Notes under the pieces: generated by a model
The model's input: only the letters and a program-made list of their open reading frames with translations
The model's database searches: none
What the model was told of the DNA's origin: nothing
Made by a program: the position numbers and the translations under genes
NCBI RefSeq assembly: GCF_029263665.1
Contig: NZ_JAJUFQ010000012.1
Coordinates: 1-64,000 of the forward strand
Direction: 5' to 3'
DNA: 64,000 nt
Source: Halomonas sp.
GTDB lineage: Bacteria; Pseudomonadota; Gammaproteobacteria; Pseudomonadales; Halomonadaceae
Shown: positions 48,143 through 56,260 of the stretch, in pieces
How positions within the stretch are numbered: position 1 is the stretch's first letter
How the letters are laid out: each line of letters begins with the position of its first letter

Positions 48143-48950
48143 CGCTTGTCTCCATCCTTGTAAATTCTTCCGGCACCATGATGCGGTAGCGCTGGTGTAT
48201 CCTGCCGCCTTTAACTAGAGCCCGGTCACCGCTTCCGAGGTTGAAATCCTGTGGGTCGAGACGTTTGCGCCATGGGTGGTTGTGGCGGTCGGCAAAGACG
48301 AAGAATAGTCGCGTAACCTTGATCTTACTGCAACTATGCAACAACGCTGACAGGGTGCGGGGGCGCAGGGTTGTCAGGCTTTCGAACACCATGTCGAGAT
48401 TGTGGAAGCTCTCATGTTCGGGCAGTTTGTCCATCACTTCCAGAACCGCTCGTTCGGGCGATGACATCTTTAGTTGCCAGTCCCAAGGTAGTACGGTCGT
48501 GTCGGACTCATTCTTCGTCAGGCCGATTGTCGGATCGAGGAACAGGGATGTGTGGCGTGTTTCCAGCGGTGCGTTTAGCGGTAGCCTAGCCAGCCAGTTA
48601 GGTATGTCGTCACCATAGACCCAAACTGGAGCGTTCCCGCCCAACGGCAGATAATGGCTGTAGCCCTGCAGTGCAAGCGCTGTCATGCCGCCGATATGGA
48701 CTTGGTAATTCATCAAGTGCTGTATCGAGAGCAGGCAGGTCTTCCAGTCGAGTGTTTCGTTTTTTCCTGTGCCCGCTGTCGGGCGGCTGAAAACACCGCG
48801 GGTCACACGCTCCAGCCACCCGCGATCAACATATTTGCGTGCGAGAAAGCGGCTGATCTCGTGGCGATCCAGCCAGCTAGAATCAACCATGAACCCAGGA
48901 GGGATGGCTTCGAGGGTGCTCTTTAGCTTATCTGTTTTATGTGCACTCAT
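48132..48950 (-). CDS. AbiEi-family antitoxin
   Basis: A 272-residue AbiEi protein. The N-terminal winged helix (VDSSWLDRHEISRFLARKYV, then RGWLERVTRGVFSRP) binds the operator and the C-terminal part neutralises the toxin in a type IV fashion. The C-terminal region (IKVTRLFFVFADRHNHPWRK, then GRIHQRYRIMVPEEF) is intact. Two ATGs are possible, 48959 and 48950; I took the second because an 18-bp operator repeat covers both and no clear ribosome site distinguishes them. Full length for the family, unlike its partner. Confidence 0.85.
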   Translation of the reverse strand: MSAHKTDKLKSTLEAIPPGFMVDSSWLDRHEISRFLARKYVDRGWLERVTRGVFSRPTAGTGKNETLDWKTCLLSIQHLMNYQVHIGGMTALALQGYSHYLPLGGNAPVWVYGDDIPNWLARLPLNAPLETRHTSLFLDPTIGLTKNESDTTVLPWDWQLKMSSPERAVLEVMDKLPEHESFHNLDMVFESLTTLRPRTLSALLHSCSKIKVTRLFFVFADRHNHPWRKRLDPQDFNLGSGDRALVKGGRIHQRYRIMVPEEFTRMETSDGT

Positions 48951-49031
48951 AGGGCACATACTATGACTTTATCAAAGAGGTTGCCATTGGATTCTTTGAA
49001 AACTGTCTTTTTCGTGCACTAAAAGGACACA
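48941..49031 (-). promoter_or_regulatory. Paired operator repeats of the abiE operon
   Basis: Two 18-bp direct repeats, GTGCACTCATAGGGCACA (48941-48958) and GTGCACTAAAAGGACACA (49014-49031), agree at 15 of 18 positions and lie 55 bases apart. Each is itself a near-palindrome with GTGCAC/G-CACA arms. AbiEi antitoxins bind two such repeats in their promoter and repress cooperatively. The first overlaps the start codon. Confidence 0.65.
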
Positions 49032-49097
49032 AATTAGCTAAAAATTAAAGAGAAGGTTTGCCATCAAAGTCTTACTCGTTTCCTCCCTCAGTACCCT

Positions 49098-49433
49098 CTA
49101 CACCTTCTTCCGCTTCACTGCTCGTCTCCTCCTCCACACCATCTCCCACGTCGTCCTCCCCAGCGCGTCGTCCGCTTCCATCCACCCCTGTTCCTGGTAG
49201 TAGCGCAGGGCGCCTTCATGCAGTGGTGCGGAAAGTCCATCTTTGATCATGGTTTCGGGGGTGAGGACGGTATAGGCGGGGTGGAAGGTGGTGAAGCGTT
49301 CGAAGTTGTCGAATACCGCGGCGACCAATTCATATACCTGGTCGGGGTTGGTAGCGTCATTGGCCAGCAGGGTGGCGCGTACGCCGAAGGTGGTGATCTC
49401 GGGTTGGTCGTCATCATCTGTGGGCTGGGCCAC
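49098..49433 (-). pseudogene. C-terminal remnant of a TAXI-family TRAP solute receptor
   Basis: About 110 residues match the end of TAXI-type TRAP transporter binding proteins: ITTFGVRATLLAND, VYELVAAVFDNFERF, LTPETMIKDGLSAPLHEGA and LRYYQEQGWM. The signal peptide and ligand-binding lobes (about 200 residues) are absent and no permease gene is near. It is probably a chromosomal gene cut when the defence island arrived. The basic tail VWRRRRAVKRKK is not typical and may be read-through. Confidence 0.78.
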
Positions 49434-49447
49434 ACTTGTGCAAGTGA

Positions 49448-49468
49448 ATGCAGAGTTTTAAACTGCAT
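49448..49468. promoter_or_regulatory. Palindromic operator upstream of fitAB-type pair
   Basis: ATGCAGAGTTTTAAACTGCAT is a near-perfect palindrome 26 bases before the antitoxin start. Ribbon-helix-helix antitoxins of the FitA type bind such sites to repress their own operon. Confidence 0.55.
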
Positions 49469-49494
49469 GCATTGAGTGTTGTGGAGTCTTTAAA

Positions 49495-49749
49495 ATGGCA
49501 ATGTTGACTGTACGCAATCTGCCTGATGAAGTGCATCGCGCCTTGCGTGCCCGTGCTGCGCTACATGGACACAGCATGGAAGCTGAAGTGCGCGAGATCC
49601 TGGAGGGGGCAGTAGCTCCTGAAGGTCGGGTAAAGTTGGGCTCTCTTCTGGCCGACATTGGTCGCCAGGCCAAGCTGACCGATGATGAATTCGCTGTCTT
49701 TGAGCAAGTCCGTGACAAAACCCCTGCCAAGCCGACGGACTTCGAATGA
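49495..49749 (+). CDS. FitA/VapB-type ribbon-helix-helix antitoxin
   Basis: An 84-residue protein. The N-terminal ribbon-helix-helix DNA-binding domain is plain (MLTVRNLPDEVHRALRARAA, then HGHSMEAEVREILEGAV) and a C-terminal tail (DDEFAVFEQVRDKTPAKP) would bind the toxin. This is the Arc/FitA arrangement. It overlaps the PIN toxin gene by ATGA. Confidence 0.9.
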   Translation: MAMLTVRNLPDEVHRALRARAALHGHSMEAEVREILEGAVAPEGRVKLGSLLADIGRQAKLTDDEFAVFEQVRDKTPAKPTDFE

Positions 49750-50165
49750 TCCTGCTCGACACCAACGTTATCTCGGAGCCACTGCGTCGGGAGCCAGAAC
49801 CTCGCGTTATCGAGTGGATTGATGCCCAGGCACTGGAAACCCTCTACCTTTCTTCCATCACGGTGGCGGAGCTGCGCTCTGGTATAGCGCTACTTCCGAC
49901 TGGAAAGCGTCGGGCTGGATTGCAGGAGAATCTGGAAAAGCGGGTGCTACCCCTGTTCGCTGGTCGCGTCCTCTCGTTTGACCTTCCATGTACGCAAGCC
50001 TATGCAGAGCTGATCGCCAAGGCCCAGAAGGCTGGTCTTGCGATTGCCGTTGCTGATGGTTTTATTGCCGCTATTGCGGCTGCCAATGGTTTTTCTGTGG
50101 CCACGCGAGATACCGGCCCGTTCGAAGCGGCAGGTGTGCCGGTTATCAATCCGTGGGAAAGCTAA
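49746..50165 (+). CDS. FitB/VapC-type PIN-domain toxin
   Basis: A 139-residue PIN-domain ribonuclease. The acidic active-site residues are seen in MILLDTNVISEPLR (D5), ITVAELRSGI (E44 region), AVADGFIAAIAAANG (D102 region) and ATRDTGPFE. The Mg-dependent enzyme cleaves tRNA or other RNA; the antitoxin upstream inhibits it. All catalytic residues are present, so it should be active. It marks the right side of the defence region. Confidence 0.9.
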   Translation: MILLDTNVISEPLRREPEPRVIEWIDAQALETLYLSSITVAELRSGIALLPTGKRRAGLQENLEKRVLPLFAGRVLSFDLPCTQAYAELIAKAQKAGLAIAVADGFIAAIAAANGFSVATRDTGPFEAAGVPVINPWES

Positions 50166-50485
50166 AAGTTGTGATGGCTCATTGCTGTCTTGCGGTCTAG
50201 AGACCGCGTACGCATGATCAAGGAATAGGGGATGGACATAGTACCTGCTTTCTCGGACTAAGCGTCATCACCTTTCTTAGCGCTCTCTGTGTTCACTTCC
50301 TCCATGGCACCATCCCCCATCTTCCTCCCTAGCCGAGTCGTTAAGGAAATGCTGCGTTCATGCAGTGTTTCCCTTAGGAGCTCGGCCACTGCTGAAGCCA
50401 TTCTGAAGCCATCAAAAAGGCCGAGCATGCTGACATGCTCGGCCCTGAAGGTTCATCTCAACGAAGGCTCATCTCAAGCCATGGA
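50166..50485. other. Intergenic region right of the defence island
   Basis: This 320-base stretch carries no gene I can support. It contains the terminator of the downstream minus-strand transporter gene and T/C-rich sequence near 50,280-50,330. I searched it by eye for a copy of the tRNA 3' end that would mark the right attachment site and found none. Confidence 0.5.
50413..50444 (-). terminator. Intrinsic terminator of the symporter gene
   Basis: GGCCGAGCATG (50419-50429) and CATGCTCGGCC (50434-50444) form an 11-bp perfect stem with a 4-base loop, followed on the minus strand by five Ts. Confidence 0.88.
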
Positions 50486-51430
50486 TTACTTGGCGAGAGA
50501 CTGTGCCGGTTCGTCATCCACTGAGCGGCGCTTCCAGTAACCGGCCAGCAGTGAGCCGGAGACATTGTGCCACACGGAGAACAAGGCGCCGGGCAGCGCT
50601 GATGTGGCGGAAAAGAACTGGCTGGCCAGTGAGACGGCCAGGCCGGAGTTCTGCATGCCGACTTCGATGGCGATGGTGCGCGAGGTTCGCTTGTCGAAGC
50701 CGAGCAGGCGGCCGATGTTGTATCCTCCGGCCAGGCCGATGGCGTTATGCAGTACCACAGCGAGTGCCACCATCGGGCCCAGCGTGGCCAGGCGTCCGGC
50801 ATTGAGACCGACCACAATGGCAATGATGATGACGATGGCTACCATCGCCAGGGTCGCCAGAGCAGGCTCGACGCGCTTGATCTGCTGGCCAAGGAAGTGG
50901 TGAATGATCACACCGAGCGCAATCGGCGCGATCACCAGTTTGGCAATACTGAGGAACATGCCCCAAACGGGGACTTCGACACTCTGGCCGACCAGGGCCC
51001 AGGTCAGCAGTGGCGTGGCTGCCACCGAGACCAGCGTCGAAACCAGGGTCATGGAGACGGACAGCGCCACATTGCCTCCTGCCAGCCAGGTCATGACATT
51101 CGATGCGGTGCCTCCGGCAGTGGCGCCCACCAGCACCATGCCGGTGGTCAATTCCGGTGACAGGCCAAGCGCCCAGGACACCAGCAGCGCCGCCAGCGGC
51201 ATGATCGAGAACTGCAGAATCAGCCCGACCACGATCGGCAAGGGCGCACGAATCACACCGAGAAAATCGTGCCGTGACAGCGTCAGCCCCATGGCGAACA
51301 TGATGATGGCCAGCAGCAGTTGAATTTGGGCAGCCAGGCCAGTGAACCACTCTGGCTGCCAGGCAGCACAGAGGGCAAAGAGAATGGCCCACAGCGGAAA
51401 CAGGCGATTGACGCGCTCGAAGATCGACAT
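50486..51430 (-). CDS. Bile acid:sodium symporter family (BASS) transporter
   Basis: A 314-residue membrane protein with about ten spans of the BASS/SBF family. Typical segments are MFAMGLTLSRHDFLGVIRAP, a GTASNVMTWLAGGNVALSVS stretch (the conserved asparagine/serine crossover region) and RTIAIEVGMQNSGLAVSLA. Family members import bile acids, pantoate, pyruvate or other organic anions with sodium, suiting a halophile. ATG has CCAGGA before it. No neighbour indicates the substrate. Confidence 0.88.
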   Translation of the reverse strand: MSIFERVNRLFPLWAILFALCAAWQPEWFTGLAAQIQLLLAIIMFAMGLTLSRHDFLGVIRAPLPIVVGLILQFSIMPLAALLVSWALGLSPELTTGMVLVGATAGGTASNVMTWLAGGNVALSVSMTLVSTLVSVAATPLLTWALVGQSVEVPVWGMFLSIAKLVIAPIALGVIIHHFLGQQIKRVEPALATLAMVAIVIIIAIVVGLNAGRLATLGPMVALAVVLHNAIGLAGGYNIGRLLGFDKRTSRTIAIEVGMQNSGLAVSLASQFFSATSALPGALFSVWHNVSGSLLAGYWKRRSVDDEPAQSLAK

Positions 51431-51575
51431 AAGAAAATCCTGGAATAGTACTTTTTGGATGGCTCTTTTAGATAGCTCGCTACTTTGCGCTATTCACCAC
51501 GATCAGTGAAGCCCGAAACGTAGGTAAAAGCCGCATAAGGGGAAAAGAAACACAGCAAAAAACCTCTACTGGCTT

Positions 51576-51706
51576 TGTACGAAAAGTAGGCGAGCGATGA
51601 TCAGACAAGGCGGAATTGATCGAAAAAGCGGAGTTTACGAGGTGTAAATGAGCATTTTGAGATCCATTCCAACGCAGTATGAGCAAGCGTAGGCACTTTT
51701 CGTACA
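51576..51706. mobile_element. MITE-like element or insertion-sequence remnant
   Basis: A 131-bp element bounded by perfect 12-bp terminal inverted repeats, TGTACGAAAAGT (51576-51587) and ACTTTTCGTACA (51695-51706), with further imperfect pairing inside. It has no transposase. I could not find a clear target-site duplication. It lies between two minus-strand genes, 6 bases from the end of the Lrp regulator gene. Confidence 0.65.
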
Positions 51707-51712
51707 GGTCGA

Positions 51713-52192
51713 TCACTTTTGATCAGCACCAGGAAGCGGCGGCAGCCTTGGCGTCACGGGTGAGGATTGGATGATGGAAGTGTTGGTCATCGCGTAGGGC
51801 ACGATCAGGTCGATCACGCGCTCCATGTCCGCGATGGAAGCAAAGTGGGCCCGGGCCAGAAAGCAGTCTTCACCTGTCACGCGGTCGCATTGGGTGATGT
51901 CGGGAATCCCTTGAATGATCTCTGCCACTCGCTGCATTTCTCCAGGCACCGGGCGTATCCGGAACCAGACAGCGATCGGCAGCCCGATGGCTTCAGGTGA
52001 GATCGAGGCGCTGTAGCCGGTGATGATGCCAGCTTCCTCCAGGCGTCTGACGCGCTCGGCCACGCTGGGTGATGATAGCTTCACCTTGCGGGCCAGTTCT
52101 GCCGTCGTCGTTCTGCCGTTGTCGACGAGTGTGATCAGAATCATCTCGTCGATCTCGTCCAGATCGCAGTTTTCATATCGAAGGCGTTTCAA
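51713..52192 (-). CDS. Lrp/AsnC-family transcriptional regulator
   Basis: A 159-residue regulator. The N-terminal helix-turn-helix (LVDNGRTTTAELARKVKLSS, then PSVAERVRRLEEAGIITGYS) and the C-terminal RAM ligand domain (CDRVTGEDCFLARAHFASIA) are complete. It starts at a TTG with AGG nearby. It is divergent from an EamA-type exporter gene 110 bases away, and probably controls it in response to an amino acid. The 3' end abuts an MITE-like element, which may have supplied the last residues or terminator. Confidence 0.88.
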   Translation of the reverse strand: MKRLRYENCDLDEIDEMILITLVDNGRTTTAELARKVKLSSPSVAERVRRLEEAGIITGYSASISPEAIGLPIAVWFRIRPVPGEMQRVAEIIQGIPDITQCDRVTGEDCFLARAHFASIADMERVIDLIVPYAMTNTSIIQSSPVTPRLPPLPGADQK

Positions 52193-52302
52193 TATAAATA
52201 CCTGCTTTTATTAGGTTAAAGGCCATGAATTCTTGGCTTTCGATATATAAAGCACGAAGTCTCCTTTTCATAATGTAGCTGATGAATCAGGGAGCTTTCG
52301 TG

Positions 52303-53178
52303 ATGTCGGAAATTGCCAGATCGACCGCCTTGAACCGTGCTGCCGAGGCGGTGCCACCGCATGCGTGGTTCGGTGTCAGCGCGGTCTTCCATTATCTCGG
52401 TCCTTCCTTTGCGGTGCTGCTGTTTCCCGTGGTCGGCGTACTGGGCGTGGCCTGGTTTCGGGTGGCGACCGCGGCGCTGGTGTTTGCTCCGATCACCCGA
52501 CCCTGGCGTACCCTCCGGGAGGCTGATAGCGGGACGCGTTGGCTGTTGATCGGGCTCGGCGTGTGCCTGGCGGTGATGAACACGTCTTTCTATCTTGCGC
52601 TGGATAAGCTGCCGATGAGCCTGGTTGCCGCGATGGAATTCGTCGGCACCGTGGCGGTTGCGCTGTATGGGCTGCGTACCCGGCGCAATGTCTTCGCCCT
52701 GGTGCTGACCGTTGTCGGTGTGGTGATTCTGATCGACGTGAAGTGGGTATCCAACCCGCTCGGGCTGTTCTGGGCGACCCTGAATGCAGCCTTGTTCGTC
52801 GGCTATATCGTGCTTGGCCACAAGGCTTCTGGAGCAGGCGCGAGCCGCGGGGTGGAACGCCTCGGGGCCGCAATGGCCATTGCCTTCGTCATTCTGATGC
52901 CGATCGGCTTCCTCGAAGCCGTGCGAGCCTTCGGCATGCCACTGGTAATATTGGCCGGCATGGGGGTTGGCATCTGCTCGTCAGTGATTCCCTATGCCTG
53001 CGATCAGCTCGCCATGTCGCGCCTGCCGCGTGCGTCATTTGCCTTGCTGTTGGCACTCCTGCCGGCCTCGGCGACGATCATCGCTGCCATCGTCCTGGCT
53101 CAGATTCCCACCCTGCAGGATCTGCTCGGCATCATTCTTGTCATGCTCGGCATTGCCGTGCACAGACCGGCCAGATAA
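52303..53178 (+). CDS. EamA-family exporter (RhtA-like)
   Basis: A 291-residue inner-membrane protein with ten predicted spans made of two EamA halves. FGVSAVFHYLGPSFAVLLFP, VSLVAAMEFVGTVAVAL and CSSVIPYACDQLAMSRLPRA are typical of the RhtA subgroup that exports threonine and homoserine. ATG 52303 was chosen because GGGAGC lies nine bases before it; 52282 is also in frame. The Lrp-type regulator on the other side of the shared promoter supports an amino-acid exporter role. Confidence 0.86.
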   Translation: MSEIARSTALNRAAEAVPPHAWFGVSAVFHYLGPSFAVLLFPVVGVLGVAWFRVATAALVFAPITRPWRTLREADSGTRWLLIGLGVCLAVMNTSFYLALDKLPMSLVAAMEFVGTVAVALYGLRTRRNVFALVLTVVGVVILIDVKWVSNPLGLFWATLNAALFVGYIVLGHKASGAGASRGVERLGAAMAIAFVILMPIGFLEAVRAFGMPLVILAGMGVGICSSVIPYACDQLAMSRLPRASFALLLALLPASATIIAAIVLAQIPTLQDLLGIILVMLGIAVHRPAR

Positions 53179-53193
53179 TGAAATGCCTGGGTT

Positions 53194-53235
53194 ACAGCCA
53201 ATAAGCTATAGCCAATAAGCTACAGCCAATGAGCT
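53194..53235. repeat. Three 14-bp tandem repeats
   Basis: Units ACAGCCAATAAGCT, ATAGCCAATAAGCT and ACAGCCAATGAGCT follow each other directly, 15 bases past the exporter stop. Confidence 0.85.
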
Positions 53236-53582
53236 ATAGCAAATTAACGACAGCAAGCGAGTAACCACATCTTTGCCACGACAAATAAAGCCCCGGTGAG
53301 TCGATTTTTTATTTCATTGAATCTGGCTTTCCTACCATCGATAGACGCTTCTTATCAATGGTTCAGATATATCGATTGGACTAAAATCATTAACAGGCGT
53401 ATCATCGTCATCATATGAATCTGTGGGGAAAAAATCCAGTTTCAACAGCAAGTTGTGTGTATATGCTTTACATGGGAAATAAGTTTAATGTTTTATTTCT
53501 TAAATAATTCCATGTTTTAAGAAAGTTTTATCAATTTTTATATATTTATCGATTTATGGGGCTGAGGTCTTGGATCATTATG

Positions 53583-53684
53583 CACTTTAATAAGTGCTTT
53601 AATAAGTGCTTTAATAAGTGCTTTAATAAGTGCTTTAATAAGTGCTTTAATAAGTGCTTTAATAAGTACTTGAACAAGTGCTTC
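53583..53684. repeat. 12-bp tandem repeat array (seven good plus about 1.5 degenerate units)
   Basis: The unit TGCTTTAATAAG is repeated six times exactly after one variant (CACTTTAATAAG), followed by the degenerate TACTTGAACAAG and a partial copy. It ends about 90 bases before the ATG of the oxidoreductase gene, so it lies in or near its promoter or leader. Confidence 0.92.
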
Positions 53685-53775
53685 ATGACGGACTGCTTGA
53701 AGTAGTGGGGCAGGATTAAGGTCTCATAAGTTTTCGACTTTTTGTATCTAAGGCAAAAAGTACTTGGAGTCTTCA

Positions 53776-56100
53776 ATGGCCGATAAAGGAAAGATAAAAG
53801 AATATGCGGGACCCGCGGCAGGCTGGGGGGCGCTGAAAAGCGTCACGAAAAGCTGGCTGGGAAGTGAGAAGCCGGTCAAGAACCTGCGGGCGATGCTGAA
53901 GACCAACCAGAACAGTGGCTTCGATTGCCCTGGCTGCGCCTGGGGCGAATCGCCTGAAAAGGGGCTGGTCAAGTTCTGTGAGAACGGGGCCAAGGCGGTC
54001 AACTGGGAATCCACCGGGCGCTATGTCGGTCCGCGTTTCTTTGCCGAGCACAGTGTGTCGCAGCTGGCGCGCCAGAGCGATTATTGGCTGGAATACCAAG
54101 GGCGTTTGACTCACCCCATGCGCTACGATGCCAACAGCGATCACTATGTCGAAACCACGTGGGATGAGGCGTTCGCTCTGATCGCCGAGCATCTGCAGCG
54201 TCTCGACTCTCCCGATCAGGCCGAGTTCTACACCTCGGGGCGGGCGAGTAACGAAGCTGCTTTCCTCTATCAACTGTTCGTGCGTGCCTTTGGCACCAAC
54301 AACTTTCCCGATTGCTCCAACATGTGTCACGAGGCCAGCGGTATCGGCATGACCGACACCATCGGGGTAGGCAAGGGCACCGTGGTGTTCGATGACCTGG
54401 AAAAGGCGGATGCCATCTTTGTGATTGGCCAGAACCCAGGCACGAACCACCCCCGCATGCTCGAACCCCTGCGTGAAGCGGTCGAACGGGGGGCGCAGGT
54501 GGTGTGCTTCAACCCGCTCAAGGAACGTGGCCTGGAACGTTTTCAGCATCCGCAACACCCCTTCGAGATGCTGAGCAATGGCTCCGAGCCGACCAACACG
54601 GCCTACTTCCGGCCCGCCCTGGGGGGCGACATGGCCGTGATGCGTGGCATCGCCAAGTTCCTGTTGCAGTGGGAACGTGAAGCGCAACAGGCTGGCCAGC
54701 CAGCGGTATTCGACCATGCATTCATCGAAGAACACACGGTTGGGCTGGATGATTACCTGGCGGAAGTGGATGCCACATCGTGGGATCAGATCGTCGAACA
54801 GTCCGGCTTGAGCCTGTCCGATATCCAGCTGGCGGCTGACATGTACCGCCGCGCCGAGCGGGTGATCATGTGCTGGGCCATGGGGGTGACGCAGCATCGC
54901 CACTCGGTGCCCACGGTGCAGGAGATCGCCAACCTGATGCTGTTGCGCGGCAACGTCGGCAAGCCCGGTGCCGGTCTTTCTCCGGTGCGCGGGCACAGCA
55001 ATGTGCAGGGCGACCGCACCATGGGCATCGATGAGCAGCCCCCCGCCTGGCTGCTGGATGCCCTGGAACAGCGCTTCACCTTCAAGGTACCGCGCCAACA
55101 CGGCCACAACACCGTGCGCGCCATTCAGGCGATGGAGGATCAATATGCCAAGGTGTTCATCGGCCTGGGCGGCAATTTCGTTCAGGCGACGCCAGATACG
55201 CCGCGGACTCACGAGGCCATGCGCAAGTGTGACCTGACGGTGCATATTTCCACCAAGCTGAACCGTTCCCACCTGGTGACCGGTAAGGAAGCACTGATCC
55301 TGCCTTGCCTGGGGCGGACAGAAGTGGACATGCAGGCCGAAGGACCGCAGGGCGTGACGGTCGAAGATACCTTCAGCATGGTGCATATTTCCTATGGCCA
55401 GCTTCCGCCGGGCTCTGAACACCTGCGCTCGGAGCCTGCGATCATTGCGGGCATGGCCAAGGCAACTCTGGGCAACCTCCCGATCGACTGGGACGATGTC
55501 ATTGCTCACTATGACCGCATTCGTGACCTGATTGCCGATACCATTCCCGGCTTCGCCGATTTCAATGCCAAGTTGCAGCACCCAGGCGGATTCCATCTGG
55601 GCAATGCAGCCTCTGAACGGCGCTGGCATACCGAAAGCGGCAAGGCGCAGTTCAAGCCCTGTGCGTTGCCCACGCACCTCATCAATGAGGGCGTGACAGC
55701 ACGGGGAGACAAGCCGGACCTGATCCTGCAGACCATGCGCTCCCACGACCAGTACAACACCACCCTGTATGGCCTGGATGATCGTTATCGTGGCGTGTTT
55801 GGGCTGCGTGAAGTCATTTTCGTCAATGAAGAGGAAATCCGCCGGTTGGGGTTCGCGCCAGGCGACAAGGTGGATCTGGTCTCTCTCTGGGATGACGGCC
55901 GCGAACGCCGTGTGTCCGGTTTCATGCTGGTAGCCTATGACATACCCGCAGGGCAGGCCGCCGCCTATTATCCAGAAACCAATCCCTTGGTACCGCTGGA
56001 TAGCTACGGGGAAAGAACCTTTACCCCCACATCGAAGTTCATCGCGATCAAGCTGGAAAAGGCCCAGGAAGACAGCACCATTCCAAGCGCTGCTCTCTAG
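53776..56100 (+). CDS. FdhF/YdeP-family molybdopterin oxidoreductase
   Basis: A 774-residue formate-dehydrogenase-like enzyme of the FdhF/YdeP branch. It has the short cysteine segment FDCPGCAWGE near residue 50 instead of a full [4Fe-4S] set, AEFYTSGRASNEAAFLYQLF, CSNMCHEASGIG near 180 (the position of the Mo ligand region in relatives), VIGQNPGTNHPRML, and the MoCo-binding C-terminal domain (RSHDQYNTTLYGLDDRYRGV). The electron donor and acceptor are unknown; E. coli YdeP is linked to acid resistance. ATG 53776 follows TTGGAGTCTTCA. A convergent LysR gene is downstream. Confidence 0.88.
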   Translation: MADKGKIKEYAGPAAGWGALKSVTKSWLGSEKPVKNLRAMLKTNQNSGFDCPGCAWGESPEKGLVKFCENGAKAVNWESTGRYVGPRFFAEHSVSQLARQSDYWLEYQGRLTHPMRYDANSDHYVETTWDEAFALIAEHLQRLDSPDQAEFYTSGRASNEAAFLYQLFVRAFGTNNFPDCSNMCHEASGIGMTDTIGVGKGTVVFDDLEKADAIFVIGQNPGTNHPRMLEPLREAVERGAQVVCFNPLKERGLERFQHPQHPFEMLSNGSEPTNTAYFRPALGGDMAVMRGIAKFLLQWEREAQQAGQPAVFDHAFIEEHTVGLDDYLAEVDATSWDQIVEQSGLSLSDIQLAADMYRRAERVIMCWAMGVTQHRHSVPTVQEIANLMLLRGNVGKPGAGLSPVRGHSNVQGDRTMGIDEQPPAWLLDALEQRFTFKVPRQHGHNTVRAIQAMEDQYAKVFIGLGGNFVQATPDTPRTHEAMRKCDLTVHISTKLNRSHLVTGKEALILPCLGRTEVDMQAEGPQGVTVEDTFSMVHISYGQLPPGSEHLRSEPAIIAGMAKATLGNLPIDWDDVIAHYDRIRDLIADTIPGFADFNAKLQHPGGFHLGNAASERRWHTESGKAQFKPCALPTHLINEGVTARGDKPDLILQTMRSHDQYNTTLYGLDDRYRGVFGLREVIFVNEEEIRRLGFAPGDKVDLVSLWDDGRERRVSGFMLVAYDIPAGQAAAYYPETNPLVPLDSYGERTFTPTSKFIAIKLEKAQEDSTIPSAAL

Positions 56101-56163
56101 ACAAGAGACGACTAGGCAAGAGACAGCTAGACAAGATAGCTAGATAAGAAGGCTAAACAAGAC

Positions 56164-56189
56164 AGGGAGCCCCTTGAGGCTCCCTTTTT
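56164..56189. terminator. Intrinsic terminator between oxidoreductase and LysR gene
   Basis: AGGGAGCC and GGCTCCCT pair over 8 bp around CCTTGA, followed by four further Ts on the plus strand. It lies 64 bases after the oxidoreductase stop and close to the end of the convergent LysR gene. The stretch before it (56101-56160) is a degenerate GACAAGA/GCTAGA repeat. Confidence 0.85.
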
Positions 56190-56260
56190 CGTGTTTTATG
56201 TCGTGATGGACAGCTTTCGTGATGAACCGCTTTTGCTTCTTGGGAAGCGCAGCCATTTAT

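Larger units (their letters stand above)
53179..53775. other. AT-rich intergenic region with two tandem repeat arrays
   Basis: About 600 bases, much richer in A+T than the surroundings between 53,280 and 53,760. It holds a 14-bp repeat next to the exporter stop and a 12-bp repeat array near the molybdo-oxidoreductase start, and presumably that gene's promoter. No gene seen; a minus-strand frame across the 12-bp array is an artefact. Confidence 0.6.

Noticed and set aside
29105..50485. Prophage or integrative element with its own integrase
   Set aside because: No integrase, recombinase, relaxase or phage structural gene is visible, and no right-hand copy of the tRNA end was found; only the left scar suggests integration.
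53583..53684. CRISPR-like array
   Set aside because: The 12-bp units are directly abutting with no spacers and no cas genes are near; this is a plain tandem repeat.
53546..53776. Minus-strand protein with repeated LLKH residues
   Set aside because: It is only the translation of the 12-bp DNA repeat; it has no ribosome site and no non-repeat conserved part.
53773..55746. 657-codon open frame antisense to the molybdo-oxidoreductase
   Set aside because: The plus-strand protein matches a known family throughout; the antisense frame is a by-product of GC-rich codon usage. The same holds for the 542-codon antisense frame at 5136-6764.
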